From assembly GCA_027186245.1 (NCBI GenBank), contig CP114483.1, forward strand, positions 28,836,642-28,900,641: a stretch of DNA of 64,000 bases, in the 5' to 3' direction. The notes beneath the pieces are model-generated. The model did not search any database and was not told where the DNA came from. It saw only the letters and a program-made list of their open reading frames with translations. Shown here one piece after another: positions 46,161 through 56,904 of the stretch (the first letter of the stretch is position 1; the number at the start of each line of letters is the position of its first letter). Source of the DNA: Coriaria nepalensis. Lineage: Eukaryota; Streptophyta; Magnoliopsida; Cucurbitales; Coriariaceae. Made by a program: the position numbers and the translations under genes.

Positions 46161-46866
46161 CCATGAGTGTAAAGTATGCATTTTGACCATATTTTTCACT
46201 TAGCCCCTCAGTGTGTCGAGGTCTTCTTAGTTGCCTCAACGTGCATAGGTTTTTAGGCATTTTCGCAGATCGATGCCTTTTTGGGCGTAGTGAGGTCCTA
46301 TTGGTCACCTCAGTAGGGGGAGACCTTCTTGGGCTTCTTAGGATGACGAGGTCTTCTTGGGTGCCTATTTCTTTATGCCGTTAGGGCTAGGCCGAGTCTC
46401 GGCATCATCTTGGGTATCAGTCAGCTTAGGTAGAGGACGTTCATCAAGCCCTTACTTTTAGTGTGTTTGTTGGGTGATGACTCCTAGAGCCTCTCACTTG
46501 GCCGTGCCAACTTGGTTACAACAGCTAATCTTACCTTTAATTATGACCCCATTTGCGTGTAGTGAAGTAAGGAAGTACTTAAGGTGACAATTACAGAGGC
46601 ATGGTCACTCTAAGTGTACTAAATGACTCGTTCCTTTCTTATACTTAAATGTCGCTTTTATTTCGAGTTGTCATGACTCCTTCATCGTTGGTTACACTGT
46701 TATAGGAGTTGTTCTTCTTGTGAATGACCGAGTTGACTCGGTACCATGTTGACTCATTATGATGGATATTATTTTGAGAAATTCATACTTGTTTAAGCTT
46801 GTACGATTCAACGATTTGAACTTTCAATTATGAAGAAAATTGACATTTACACAGTCAACGCCAAAC

Positions 46867-47435
46867 TGCTGCCAAAATTTGCCCCCAATAGTATGTCCAT
46901 GAATTTATACCTTCACAATAAAGAAGACACGAAGGGATGTAGGGGTTACCACCTAGAAACCCCCTCTAATGCTTAAGTTAGTAAGATATTAAGAAGAATA
47001 ATCGATAAAATAACTTTGAGTTGAAAAACATACTAGAGAGCATGTATCTTTGGTGTCTTATAGGGTTCACTTGATAGAGTCTTCTTTAGGTGAAACTCTT
47101 GATTTGATAGAATCCACAAAAATCTCCCTTAATTTGGAGACAGATTTCTGATGTTGTGGGTAATGGGTTAGATTCTCTCCCCCGAGACGACCTTGAGCCC
47201 ATCATGTTCCAAGGCTCTTAGGCTCTTAGGCGATCCCTCAATGAATCCCATGGGCTGGTAAATGCTGGGCCTTATAAGCGATAAGTGCGACCTCACTTTT
47301 GGGCTCATATGCCACTCAAATCATAGTATGGACTCAAGTGCTAATTGGAGTGATATTTTCGTAAATATTCCAAAAATAATATTGGGAGTTGTGTTTTTGT
47401 AAATATTTCATGAAGGAGTATTTTTGGCCCCATCA
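46867..47435. repeat. Right LTR of the LARD-like element
   Basis: About 569 bases, starting TGCTGCCAAAATTTG and ending TTTTGGCCCCATCA. It carries an extra 40-base insertion (GTCTTATAGGGTTCACTTGATAGAGTCTTC region) and a duplicated GGCTCTTA compared with the left copy. Confidence 0.8.
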
Positions 47436-48678
47436 ACTGTGATACTATTTTTAGGACTTATTTACCAAGTTACTTATATCTTTTTTTTCACTTAGCTCGG
47501 GCTTCAAGCAATTATTCTAAACCACCAAACTCAATCACTTACTGTTGTTATTCTTCAATTTTTAGTTGAGGTCTATCTTATAAGGAGGGTTACTCAAATT
47601 GGACTAGTAATCGATTTCTAGGTTTCATTGTAAGCCTAATTGATTATTTCCAATTATGTAAATTAATAGTTCAAAATGCACTCAAAGGTAGGGCATTTCT
47701 CATTTTTATAGGAACTTCTGTACCAGAAATAATGATATCAATTATAATTCCTCTAGGATATAAAATAATTTCACTCTAAAGATATAATAATATGGAGAAA
47801 ATAAAATTATTTCAAAGAGATATGGACGGATTATATACTAGAAAAAACTATAGAATGCTAAATTTCGAGGGTCGGAAAATTAATTGGAAACTTTAATTAG
47901 AGTAAGCATTTACTTTTGATGCGATCAAATTTTTCTTTTATGTGTATGATTTATTGCTACATGAATCAAAATTTTATTATAATTATAAATATTTTTTTTC
48001 ATAAGATAAATAATATAATATATAAAAATAATATTTATATTTATAATAAAATTTCTAACCCCTTCACAAAATGTGTATGGTTAACCTTTAACCCATATAA
48101 ATTTCTATGGAAAAAAATATTGATTTTTATGCATAGATATTTTGATGTGAGTAGATATTCTCGTATAAGTGTATTAGTGTATTAGATAGATTTTATCCAG
48201 ATTCTTTTACTGGATTGGGGCTAAATTAAGATGCATCAATGGCAGTGAATCGAATAGATTAAAAACAAAAGTATACGTTACAAGTCATTTGTCAACATTG
48301 CAACTGTATAAGTTAACTATAGATATAGTCCAAAGGGGGAATCATGTAAAGTTTAAGCGGATGTGCTTGTCATATTGAGAGAAGAGAATTTTTTTTATTT
48401 ATTTAAAAAATAAAAGAAAAAATGATAGATATATTTTTTCCAGTGGAGAATATGCTTGACATGGGCAACAGTATATTATTACATGACACAAGTCTAGTCC
48501 ACTCAAGTACTAAGCAAGGTGGGGACACACCCCATCTCTTTCATTAGAAATAGAGTAAAAAATACAAACATAAAACCAACCCCTCTTCCCAATTTCTCAC
48601 TACGCCCATCTCATTCTCCTCTCCGATATATATTTCTATCTCTACCCTCTTCAAAAACTAAAAATAAATAAAAAATAA

Positions 48679-48716
<38 letters not shown>

Positions 48717-48752
48717 TCCAATAGAAACTACCCTTTTGACAAACCTTGCCAG
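47436..48752. other. Intergenic DNA and promoter of the zinc-finger gene
   Basis: 47440-48500 holds no supported gene; the frame at 47916-48185 is AT-driven. 48540-48680 is pyrimidine-rich (CCCATCTCATTCTCCTCTCC) with TATATATT at about 48627. (TA)n at 48684-48714 ends 38 bases before the ATG and is probably in the leader or core promoter. Confidence 0.55.
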
Positions 48753-49445
48753 ATGATGTTCCAGGAAAAAGAATATGAACCACTAAGCAGCCATGAAATG
48801 AAACAAAGAACAGGGTGGCTAAATCTAAGCCTGGGAAGAAGACATTTGGATAACTCTACAAATGAAGAAGTAAAAGTAGAAGTAGAAGAAGAAGACAAAG
48901 TACGACAAGAACAAGAACAAGAACAAGAACAAGAACAACAACCATCATCATTAACAACAAGACCAGTGAATAACAATGGTACTTGTAATAACAACAAGGT
49001 ATTCTCGTGCAACTTCTGTATGAGGAAATTCTACAGCTCACAAGCATTAGGTGGCCACCAAAATGCCCATAAAAGAGAAAGAGGTGCAGCAAAAAAATAC
49101 CAGTCACAAAGAATGATGACCATTATGGGTCCTTTCCCATTCCATGCTAGCAGTAGTACTGTGGTCCGATCGCTCGGTGTACGGGCCCACGCACTAGTAC
49201 ACAAACCGGGAGGCAGAGATGCATTTCATGTAGCAGGACTTAATCTAAGTGAGTTCAATACTACTGCTTCTAATAGAGTTCCTGTAATGGGTTGGAGAGT
49301 TCCTTTTATGGTGGCTGGAGATTCTACCGGCTCGAGATGGCCCGGAAGTTTCCGGTTCGATCAGCATCATCAACATGTCCACAGCCATTCGTCGTCGGAC
49401 CGTGAGCCTGGCCCACTCAAGCTGGATCTGAATCTCAAACTTTGA
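48753..49445 (+). CDS. C2H2 zinc-finger transcription factor with EAR motifs (ZFP4/ZFP7-like)
   Basis: Intronless, 230 residues. A single plant-type C2H2 finger lies at 84-106 (C86, C89, H102, H106) with the QALGGH helix (97-102). A C-terminal DLN-type EAR motif LDLNLKL (224-230) and an N-terminal LNLSLG (23-28) can recruit TOPLESS-type corepressors, so it is a likely nuclear repressor. Members such as ZFP1, ZFP3, ZFP4 and ZFP7 act in organ development and ABA or light responses. Residues 51-62 are a Gln-Glu repeat encoded by (GAACAA)n. The first of two Met codons (MMFQEKE) is used. No introns or breaks; normal length for the family. Confidence 0.93.
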   Translation: MMFQEKEYEPLSSHEMKQRTGWLNLSLGRRHLDNSTNEEVKVEVEEEDKVRQEQEQEQEQEQQPSSLTTRPVNNNGTCNNNKVFSCNFCMRKFYSSQALGGHQNAHKRERGAAKKYQSQRMMTIMGPFPFHASSSTVVRSLGVRAHALVHKPGGRDAFHVAGLNLSEFNTTASNRVPVMGWRVPFMVAGDSTGSRWPGSFRFDQHHQHVHSHSSSDREPGPLKLDLNLKL

Positions 49446-52329
49446 AAGATTGATGATTATATGTTTTCTGTAACCACCCTTTTGAGTTTATGTGAATAGG
49501 AGAAGAAAAAAACCAAACCAAAAATAAAAGGGTAAAAGAAATATCTAGTACAGTGTGTAATCAGTAATGGGGTGTGATCTTTCTATTTTTGTCCCTTAAA
49601 TAAATTTGCTTATATCTGCCATGGATTTAGATTTATGCTACTTTTACGCTTTATCTCATGAATTTTTTTTTTAATACTACAATTAATAAAAATAAAAAAT
49701 AAAAAAAAATTGAAGGTTTCAAGGTCTAAAAATGGCAGCCATTTTTTTTGTATAACTTCAACCATTTAAATTGAAAAATTATAAAATACAATATATCAAA
49801 TCATTATAAATATATATAAATATAATATAATAAATAATATAATTTATAAAACTAATATCTATAATTAGGATTGAATGCTAAATTTATCCAAAAATTCCTC
49901 ATCCAAATTATGCAAAAACAAAGTCCCACATGTTGGAGCTCACCAAACGTGGCTTTTTCAGACAGGGTAGGGGTAGGGCCCAACTCTTTAATTGATTTAT
50001 ATTAATTATTAATTTTGACAAGTTAATTGAATTGAATGAATTATTTTTTATTTTTTATTTTTAATTTGAATTGTTGGAAAAATAGGCGTTCATATATTCA
50101 TCTGCTAATCGTTATCTCACACAATATTTTTTTTTTTACTCAGTTAATGTTTTACTTTAAAATTTAATACATTAATCAAGAAGTTCAAGCAAAATAAGTG
50201 GGAAAAACTAATATTTCTCTCGTCGTTAGATTTTCGACCACATAGAAGAGAATGAGACTCTTTTTAAATCTCCTAGCCTTAGTAGATAATATATATTGTT
50301 TCATTAGATTTAGGTTTTCATATAATTAATATGTTATTTTAATTTGATTATCTACTAACCTGATTAAAAATTCCTTTAATTTGATTAAGAAAATTATAAG
50401 TTAAAAACCCATCATATGGCTGGTCACTCTATGTGTCGTAAGCCCATGTATTTTTCCTTTGATTAATTTGGCATAAGAAAATTTAATTAATAAATTAGCT
50501 CATTAATATTTTATTGTCCAATTACTAAATATGGATCTTAAAACCATTTTATAATTAAATAAAATTCTTATGTAATTTATTAATTTCTAATTAAATTAAT
50601 ATCATATTTAGTTGTGTTATCAGAGTTTCGTAATATTATATTAAACAAATCAATAATTATAATTTTATCTTTATAGTCAAACTATAAGTTAAATTACTAT
50701 TTTACACTTAAATGAAAATGGTCAATTTCACCTTTCCCCTGTTTAATCTAAACTTAGTTATTTTCTATGTGTGTGATCGATAAGGTTTTACATCACATTG
50801 GCTAGGATTTATTAGAATGATGTCAAAGCATAAGACCCGACACATAAATTATCATAGTGATCTCAAATTTATGATCACATGTAATATAATTACTAAATAA
50901 TTCATATTAATAATTAATATTTTTATCATTGAGAATTATCTAAATACACGTTTAATACTTTTAGTATCTACTAAGTATCTAGATAATCATCACAATGTTT
51001 TACTAATATTAATGGTCATGAGATTGGTCATTCTAAATAACTTTAGGTGATAAACTATGTAGCTTACTATATAAATCATCAATATCAATTCTTAATGATC
51101 TTATAACAACGAACAATTTGTATCTTAAATTTTAAGATACTTGAGTCTCAATTAGTGTGAACTCTATTATAGTTTCAAATGTATAATTTAAGATACTGAA
51201 TTTTATCATAATAAATATTTTATAGAATATAAGATATTAATTCTAATAATATTAATAAGCATAATAAATAATAACCAATTTTTATAATGATAATTAATAA
51301 TAGTATTTATTATCTTTCTAATATTCATATAAAGATAATATCAAACAAAAATATTTACTCATTTGATCAAAACTTAATTAGTTTTACGAGTATACGCTTT
51401 CATAAATACTCAACATCAAACACATATAGGATTTTTTTTATAAGAGGCCCATTTTCTCTGCATTAATTTGAAAGTAATCATTCAATCCCAATTTCCTCCT
51501 TCAAGAGAACCCCCCTGCTTTCCCATCTGTAATCTCCCACTTGATCTACATGAAATGTTTGGGTAGAGCTCGAGCCATGACGGCAGTAAATCCATCATCC
51601 GCAAAGTTTGTAGAGCCGAAGGAAAGATTTCTAGAGAAAAGTAAGGGATTTTAGATAAAAAGGTAAAAATTATAAGAAAGAACAGAAATATAGAGATTAG
51701 TCTCAAAGATTTTTACCACCATGAAAGCTAGGGTTTCAAAATTTAACCCTATATGTAGTTTTTTTGGCCCAACTTGACCCATGTACATTACATTGCTAAT
51801 ATTTATAAAATCATAATTATTAGCTAATTAATCATGGAATCTCTAAAGTATGAGTTGGAAGAATAATCATCATCCAACCATTCATGTACTACTCATATTA
51901 TTAGGTTTAATCACTCGTCAGGAAGTGAAAAAAAGTTAAGAAACATACTCATCATATTATTGTGAGATATTATCTTTTACTAACTCTCCTCTCACAATCA
52001 ATTTTAGTGAATGATAAATAATCATTTACCTATTGAGGTATTTTAATAATTCTGAATGGGCTAGAAATAAAATGACAATTCGAAGAAAGAGCATTTTAGG
52101 AGCTTGTTTAAAAAACCTCCAAATGGCAAACTTGACACATGGTATGATTTAGTATATGATAATCTTAACACGTAATGCAATTTTATGCCTAAGCACAATT
52201 TAATATATATGACATGTTAATTTACTTATTTCCAATTATTTTTTAATTGAAAGTCCAAATTTCTACGTAAAAATATAGGTTGTACCATCCTTTTCACTAT
52301 ATTAAAATTAACAATATTTCATTTATAAA
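49446..52329. other. Zinc-finger gene 3' region and AT-rich intergenic DNA
   Basis: 49446-49620 is the probable 3' untranslated region. The rest is AT-rich with no supported gene. 51482-51600 is less AT-rich and on the minus strand reads CRSSGRLQMGKQGGSLEGG; it has no recognised family and may be an unidentified relic. Confidence 0.5.
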
Positions 52330-52674
52330 TAGAGGTGGCAAAATGAGCCGGATCGGCAGAAGCATGCATGGCACGATACAAAAAAACTGTTGAATTTTCA
52401 CACTTTAATTTACATTTTATTTTCTTTATTTCTAATTTTTCATATTTTTCTCAATCTTTATTTTCTAATTCTCTATAATCTCTTTCTAATTCTTCTCAAT
52501 CTCTCTCTAATTCTTTTTTCCCAAATTATATACTCTCAAATTCTCATTTTCAACCGTGAAGTCTTCATTAATTGAATTTGAGTTATTGTAAGTTGTTACT
52601 TACTTACGTTTATTTTCACATTTTATTCTATATTTACTAATTTATATTAATAAGTTTTAATATTTGTTGTTATT

Positions 52675-54850
52675 TTGATGTACGAACTGAATCCCTACCA
52701 TGAAAATTTTTCCGATTTTGGTTACTCAAAGAATGACATAACTGTTGAAGACTATATGGATCTATCCGATGACATTGACAACGATATAGAGGAAACACAA
52801 GAGGATACGTCGAGTACAGTAGCATTTGAAGGCTTCTACATCGAAAGTTTAGCATTGTTTTGAAAAATTATACCAATTAAATGAAAAAGGTAAAATGGCA
52901 AGATTTGGTATATGTAAGGTATGTAATAAAAAATTAACTGCAAAAGTCATGGGTGATATTCACTTAAAATAATATATGGATAAATATATGCCTACAGCTG
53001 ATACATGTATAACTCAATGTACTTTTACTTTTTAACCTAATGGTATGATTAGTAATTGGTCATATGATAATGTAAGAACTAGAGAAGGTTTAGCTAGATT
53101 TATTGTTGTTTATGATTTAACTATGAATGTTTGTGAAAGTGAATATTTTGAAATTTTATTAAAAAAATATTTTAATCTGTACTATTATAAAAAAACTAGA
53201 AATACAATTAGAAACGATTTAGAATTATATTTTAAAAATAACGTGATGCTTTAATTAGGAGCACCTCAAGTTATCATTGCATTAACTTCAGATATTTGGA
53301 ATGCTTGATCTAAACAAGATTATTTATCTAGTCACACATTATTTAGATTCTTAATGGTTACTAGATAAAAATAATAATAAGTTTAAGAGTAATTGAGCAT
53401 GAACATAATGATAAAAATATTTATGGAATAATTTTGACAAGTTTTAGACAAATTTCATATAAAACAACGTATAATATCAATTACCTTTGATAATACTTCT
53501 ATAAACACAAAAGTTGTAAATTTTTTACAATCAGAATTAGATGGATATAATAGTGAAATATTTATGCGTCAACGTTGTAATTGTCATATTATCAACCTAA
53601 TAGTTAAAGAAGATTTGAATTTAGTAATTGAAGAAATAGAAAAAATTAGAGAAACATTAGCTTGGCTAGGTAATTCAAGTTTGTGTTTTCCACATTTAAA
53701 ACTTTTTATACTTTCTTAAATAAAAAACCTAAAAAAATTTCTCTTGATATAGATGGTAGATGAAATTCTACTTATACTATGTTAAAACATGTTTTCCCTT
53801 ATAATAATGAAATTAGTTTATTTTATCATCAGACTAAAGGTAAAATTATATTATTTAATAATGATTGGGACACTGTAGAAAATTTACTAAATTCTTAGAA
53901 GTTTTTTATAACTCTACTATGCTTCTTTCTAGTGTATTTAGTTTAGTTTTAATTTAGGTTTATGAAATTTAAATAAAATAAGGAGTCTTTATGTCGCGTT
54001 ACAGAGGGCCTCGTTTCAAAAAAATACGCCGTCTGGGGGCTTTACCGGGACTAACTAGTAAAAGGCCCAGAACCGGAAGCGATCTTAAAAACCAACCGCG
54101 CTCCGGTAAAAAATCTCAATACCGTATTCGTTTAGAAGAAAAACAAAAATTGCGATCTTACTTCGTCGTTGGTTCTTCTAAGACTTTTTAAAATGGCTTC
54201 GATTTTTTGTCAGTATGTTAATGATATTTTTTTTTGATTTATTATAACTAAAATGAAGGAAATTTTTTTAAAATATTGATATGATATTTCGTTCTTGTAT
54301 TCTTTAGGAGTCATTTTAGATTATAGGATTAAGCCTGAAGGCTTTAAAATAATTCTTATTTTTATTGGTGATAACTTAAATTTTGATTATACTACTTAAA
54401 TTGCTAATGTTTCTGATAAGTTGTATCAAGTTTTTAGTATTTATGAAAACAAGTACAATAACTTGCAGCCTCAACGACGGAAGAAAAAATAAAGAGAAGA
54501 TTCATTGTTATGGGAAGTACTCTCAAAGTGGAAGGATTCCTCAAGTTCAAGTTATAGGAAAGATGGTCTAAATTTGAAATTTATGATGCCTTCAAGCACG
54601 ACTGGTAGGTCTAGTAGAATGTAATATGGTGAGCTTTTGAAATATCTTGGAGGTGATTTTGATGAAAAAATGGACTAATATTTTGGAATGATGGAAGATA
54701 AAATTGTTTAGGTTTCCAATATTAACCTGATTGGCACACGACGTCCTAACTATTTCAGTTTCAATAGTTTCTTCAGAAGCAACTTTTAGCATATGTGGAC
54801 TAATTATTATTGATTGAAGAACATCATCAATACCAGAGATGGTGGAATTA
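52675..54850 (+). pseudogene. hAT transposase (BED finger to dimerisation domain), broken
   Basis: Pieces in order: an acidic N-terminal frame (52675-52863); a BED-like zinc finger (about 52890-52990, GICKVCNKK then an H..K near a TAA); WSYDNVRTREGLARFIVVYD in the frame 53045-53254; TFDNTSINTK and QRCNCHIINLIVKEDLN (about 53480-53620), the region with a catalytic Asp of hAT enzymes; LYQVFSIYENKYNNLQPQ (about 54420); and the C-terminal dimerisation domain at 54680-54850 (FRFPILT, LAHDVLTISVSIVSSEATFS). Stops and shifts lie throughout, and the plastid insert separates the core from the C-terminus. Not functional. Confidence 0.85.
53975..54154 (+). other. rps4: Plastid DNA insert (NUPT): 5' end of rps4
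   Basis: ATAAGGAGTCTTT just before the ATG at 53991 and the first 54-55 codons ([54 protein letters not shown]) match chloroplast ribosomal protein S4 and its leader nearly residue for residue. After about 54154 the likeness stops abruptly. The full plastid protein has about 200 residues, so only a quarter is present. It lacks plastid promoters and is inside a dead transposon, so it is not a working gene. Confidence 0.93.
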
Positions 54851-55503
54851 TTATCGTGTCTATGAGATTGAGAATGTGCCCTTAAAATAGATCAACATCG
54901 CATGAAAAGTAAAAACTTAATAGAAGCTTTTGATTCTTTATATTGTGAATACGGAAATTCTAGTTCTAGTCAGGATGGTGAAGGAAATAGTTTGAGTTTA
55001 GAGAATTTGATTGTAATTGTAAATTTGTGATTATTTTTATTTTTCGTTATTAGATTTTGTATCGCTGGTTGATGACCGATTTTTCCCCTACCATGGTGAT
55101 GAGGAATTTTTTCATTGGAAATCATTTTATATGCTGAAATATTTCGATTAATGCAATATCTTATTTGGCCAAATAATATTTTTTATATTTTATTTATAAT
55201 TAATTAATTATTGTACTAACTTCTAATTTACTAAATAATAAATATTATGAACGACTGAAAATATATAAATTTTACTAATCACTTTAAAACTCTTCTCTTA
55301 TTTAAAATTTATAATAATAAAAAAAAGCCCTCGAGCTCCACGGGTTGAAATAGGCAATAGGGCGACTCGGCATGGCACGGAAGGTGCGTTTTATGGTCCG
55401 TTACTGTATTTGAACCGTGCCGGCATGGATTGCATCCTCCATTCATAAATAGTTGTTCACCTTCCTCTCGATAAAAGTTTTGCCGCACGGATTGCCACCC
55501 CTA

Positions 55504-56904
55504 ACAAAAATTTCCCTAAACTAGATCTAACAAAAATATCCTAAGAAAAAACAAACTTCAACTTGATTTCGCCGCTAGGAATAAGAGAAGCTTCATTCAA
55601 TTTCATCCTGCACTGAAGTTACTGTTTGGATTCCGAAATCACAAAAAACCATCAGGCAGTGACTTCCCCAACAACCTTATCGATCTGCTAAGCTTCTCCA
55701 GTCCCGATCACTTATTCGAAAATGAAATATACCTACAAATAACTCTTATCTATATGTGAATTAGAAAAGAAGGACAACAATTCTAAGAAACTAAATCCTG
55801 CACGGGCATAAGAATCTAGCGCCTTGAGCAAATCGATCGCAGCAAACGAACGAACCATAATTTCAAATGGGGCAAACAAACCAGAAATCAATCTTCGATC
55901 AAGAAATAAGAGTAACTTGAAAAAAAAAAAAAAGGAGCAATCGAAAGAAAGAAAACGAGACAAATCTAAAAGCCAAAGTTCGGATGCATGTGGATGGGGC
56001 GAGGGGAGTTGGCCGGAAAACCGTGACTCGTAGAGATAGCTCAGAGAGCCTCTCTCTAGAAAACCAGTTTGAACTGAAGTATACAGATCTTCCTTAGATT
56101 ATGTAAATTTAAACTAGATATTATACACTCGAACGGAACTCTTAACTCAATTAACCCGCTGTTGATTCCAAAAATAAGAGATTGACATGGATCGCCTACT
56201 GCAAAATTCCAGGTCTACTTAATTCGATATGTTAAAATAAAATCTGAAACCACAGCACTGATGACAGGGCTGCTTAAACTGGATATGTTGATTCCTATAC
56301 TAGATTTTATACTGGATTTGACAGGCCAAACTGGACTTTTGGTCCAAACCGGATACAAAATAAGTGCTCCCAGATGGAGCTTCAGTCACTTTAGTTAACC
56401 TAAACCGAAGTTGGGGCCAAACTGAACTTTGAGGCTAATCTGCAATCTAATAAGAGTATCACAATGTAGTAGTCAAATTTTTCAAGCCTAGAATTGAAAC
56501 TAGTAGACTAAACTGCAATTCAATCCAATTTCAATCACTCAAGCGTACTTCTTAGCATGTAAATAATGATATACAAACCGATTACTCACTTTCATCAACA
56601 TAATATCACACTTTCATCAATATAATATCATCATGACTTACCAAAAAAATTCGACACATCAGGTAAGATAATTATATATAACAGTATTTTAGCATGCACT
56701 GAAGAAAGGTCGGTTGAGAGAATTTGATCTAAAATTATGACAGTAAACCCAAATATAGAGAAATGCTATATTTAGCATTCACATGATGTGGGGGTAGGGT
56801 GTGGAGGGGCCTTAAAGGGACTACTTGAATGGTTGAGCTTCATACCTAGGAAAATTTTCGGTTGCTCTTGGGACGGAAAAATGGTCAGGATTTCAGAATT
56901 TTAT
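55504..56904. other. DNA between the hAT element and the HAT3.1-like gene
   Basis: 55560-56040 has leader-like composition on the minus strand (GTCACGGTTTTCCGGCCAAC, long T-rich tracts, candidate acceptors GTGCAG^GATG and a short frame MKLNEASLIPSGEIKLK), then meets the hAT end at 55503. It may be the 5' end of a minus-strand gene cut off by the transposon; no family is recognised. 56790-56904 is probably the 3' untranslated region of the HAT3.1-like gene. Confidence 0.4.

Larger units (their letters stand above)
42904..47435. mobile_element. LARD-like LTR element without pol, 4.5 kb
   Basis: Two diverged direct repeats (42904-43427 and 46867-47435) enclose 3.4 kb with no reverse transcriptase, integrase or protease. 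The inside holds a short unknown frame (43591-43746, with an acidic stretch in another frame to about 43870), a tandem array of about 60-65 base units (44260-44770) and a GC-richer array of GGCCTA/GGTGCTCGG words (45560-46160). Such large retrotransposon derivatives move with enzymes of relatives; tandem arrays near the 3' LTR are common in Ogre/Tat elements. LTR divergence is high (roughly 20% plus indels), so the copy is old. No target duplication was seen. Confidence 0.75.
52330..55503 (+). mobile_element. hAT transposon, autonomous type, decayed, 3.2 kb
   Basis: 11-base terminal inverted repeats TAGAGGTGGCA (52330-52340) and TGCCACCCCTA (55493-55503), with one mismatch, and subterminal GGCACGA/GGCACGG words. 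Inside, on the plus strand, lies a broken RICESLEEPER-like hAT transposase. A piece of plastid rps4 is embedded in the middle. The 3' end is related to the small element at 10457-11109. An 8-base target duplication could not be recognised, so the copy is old. Confidence 0.85.

Noticed and set aside
53991..54191. Complete small ribosomal protein gene
   Set aside because: Only the first quarter of rps4 is present; the last codons are foreign sequence.
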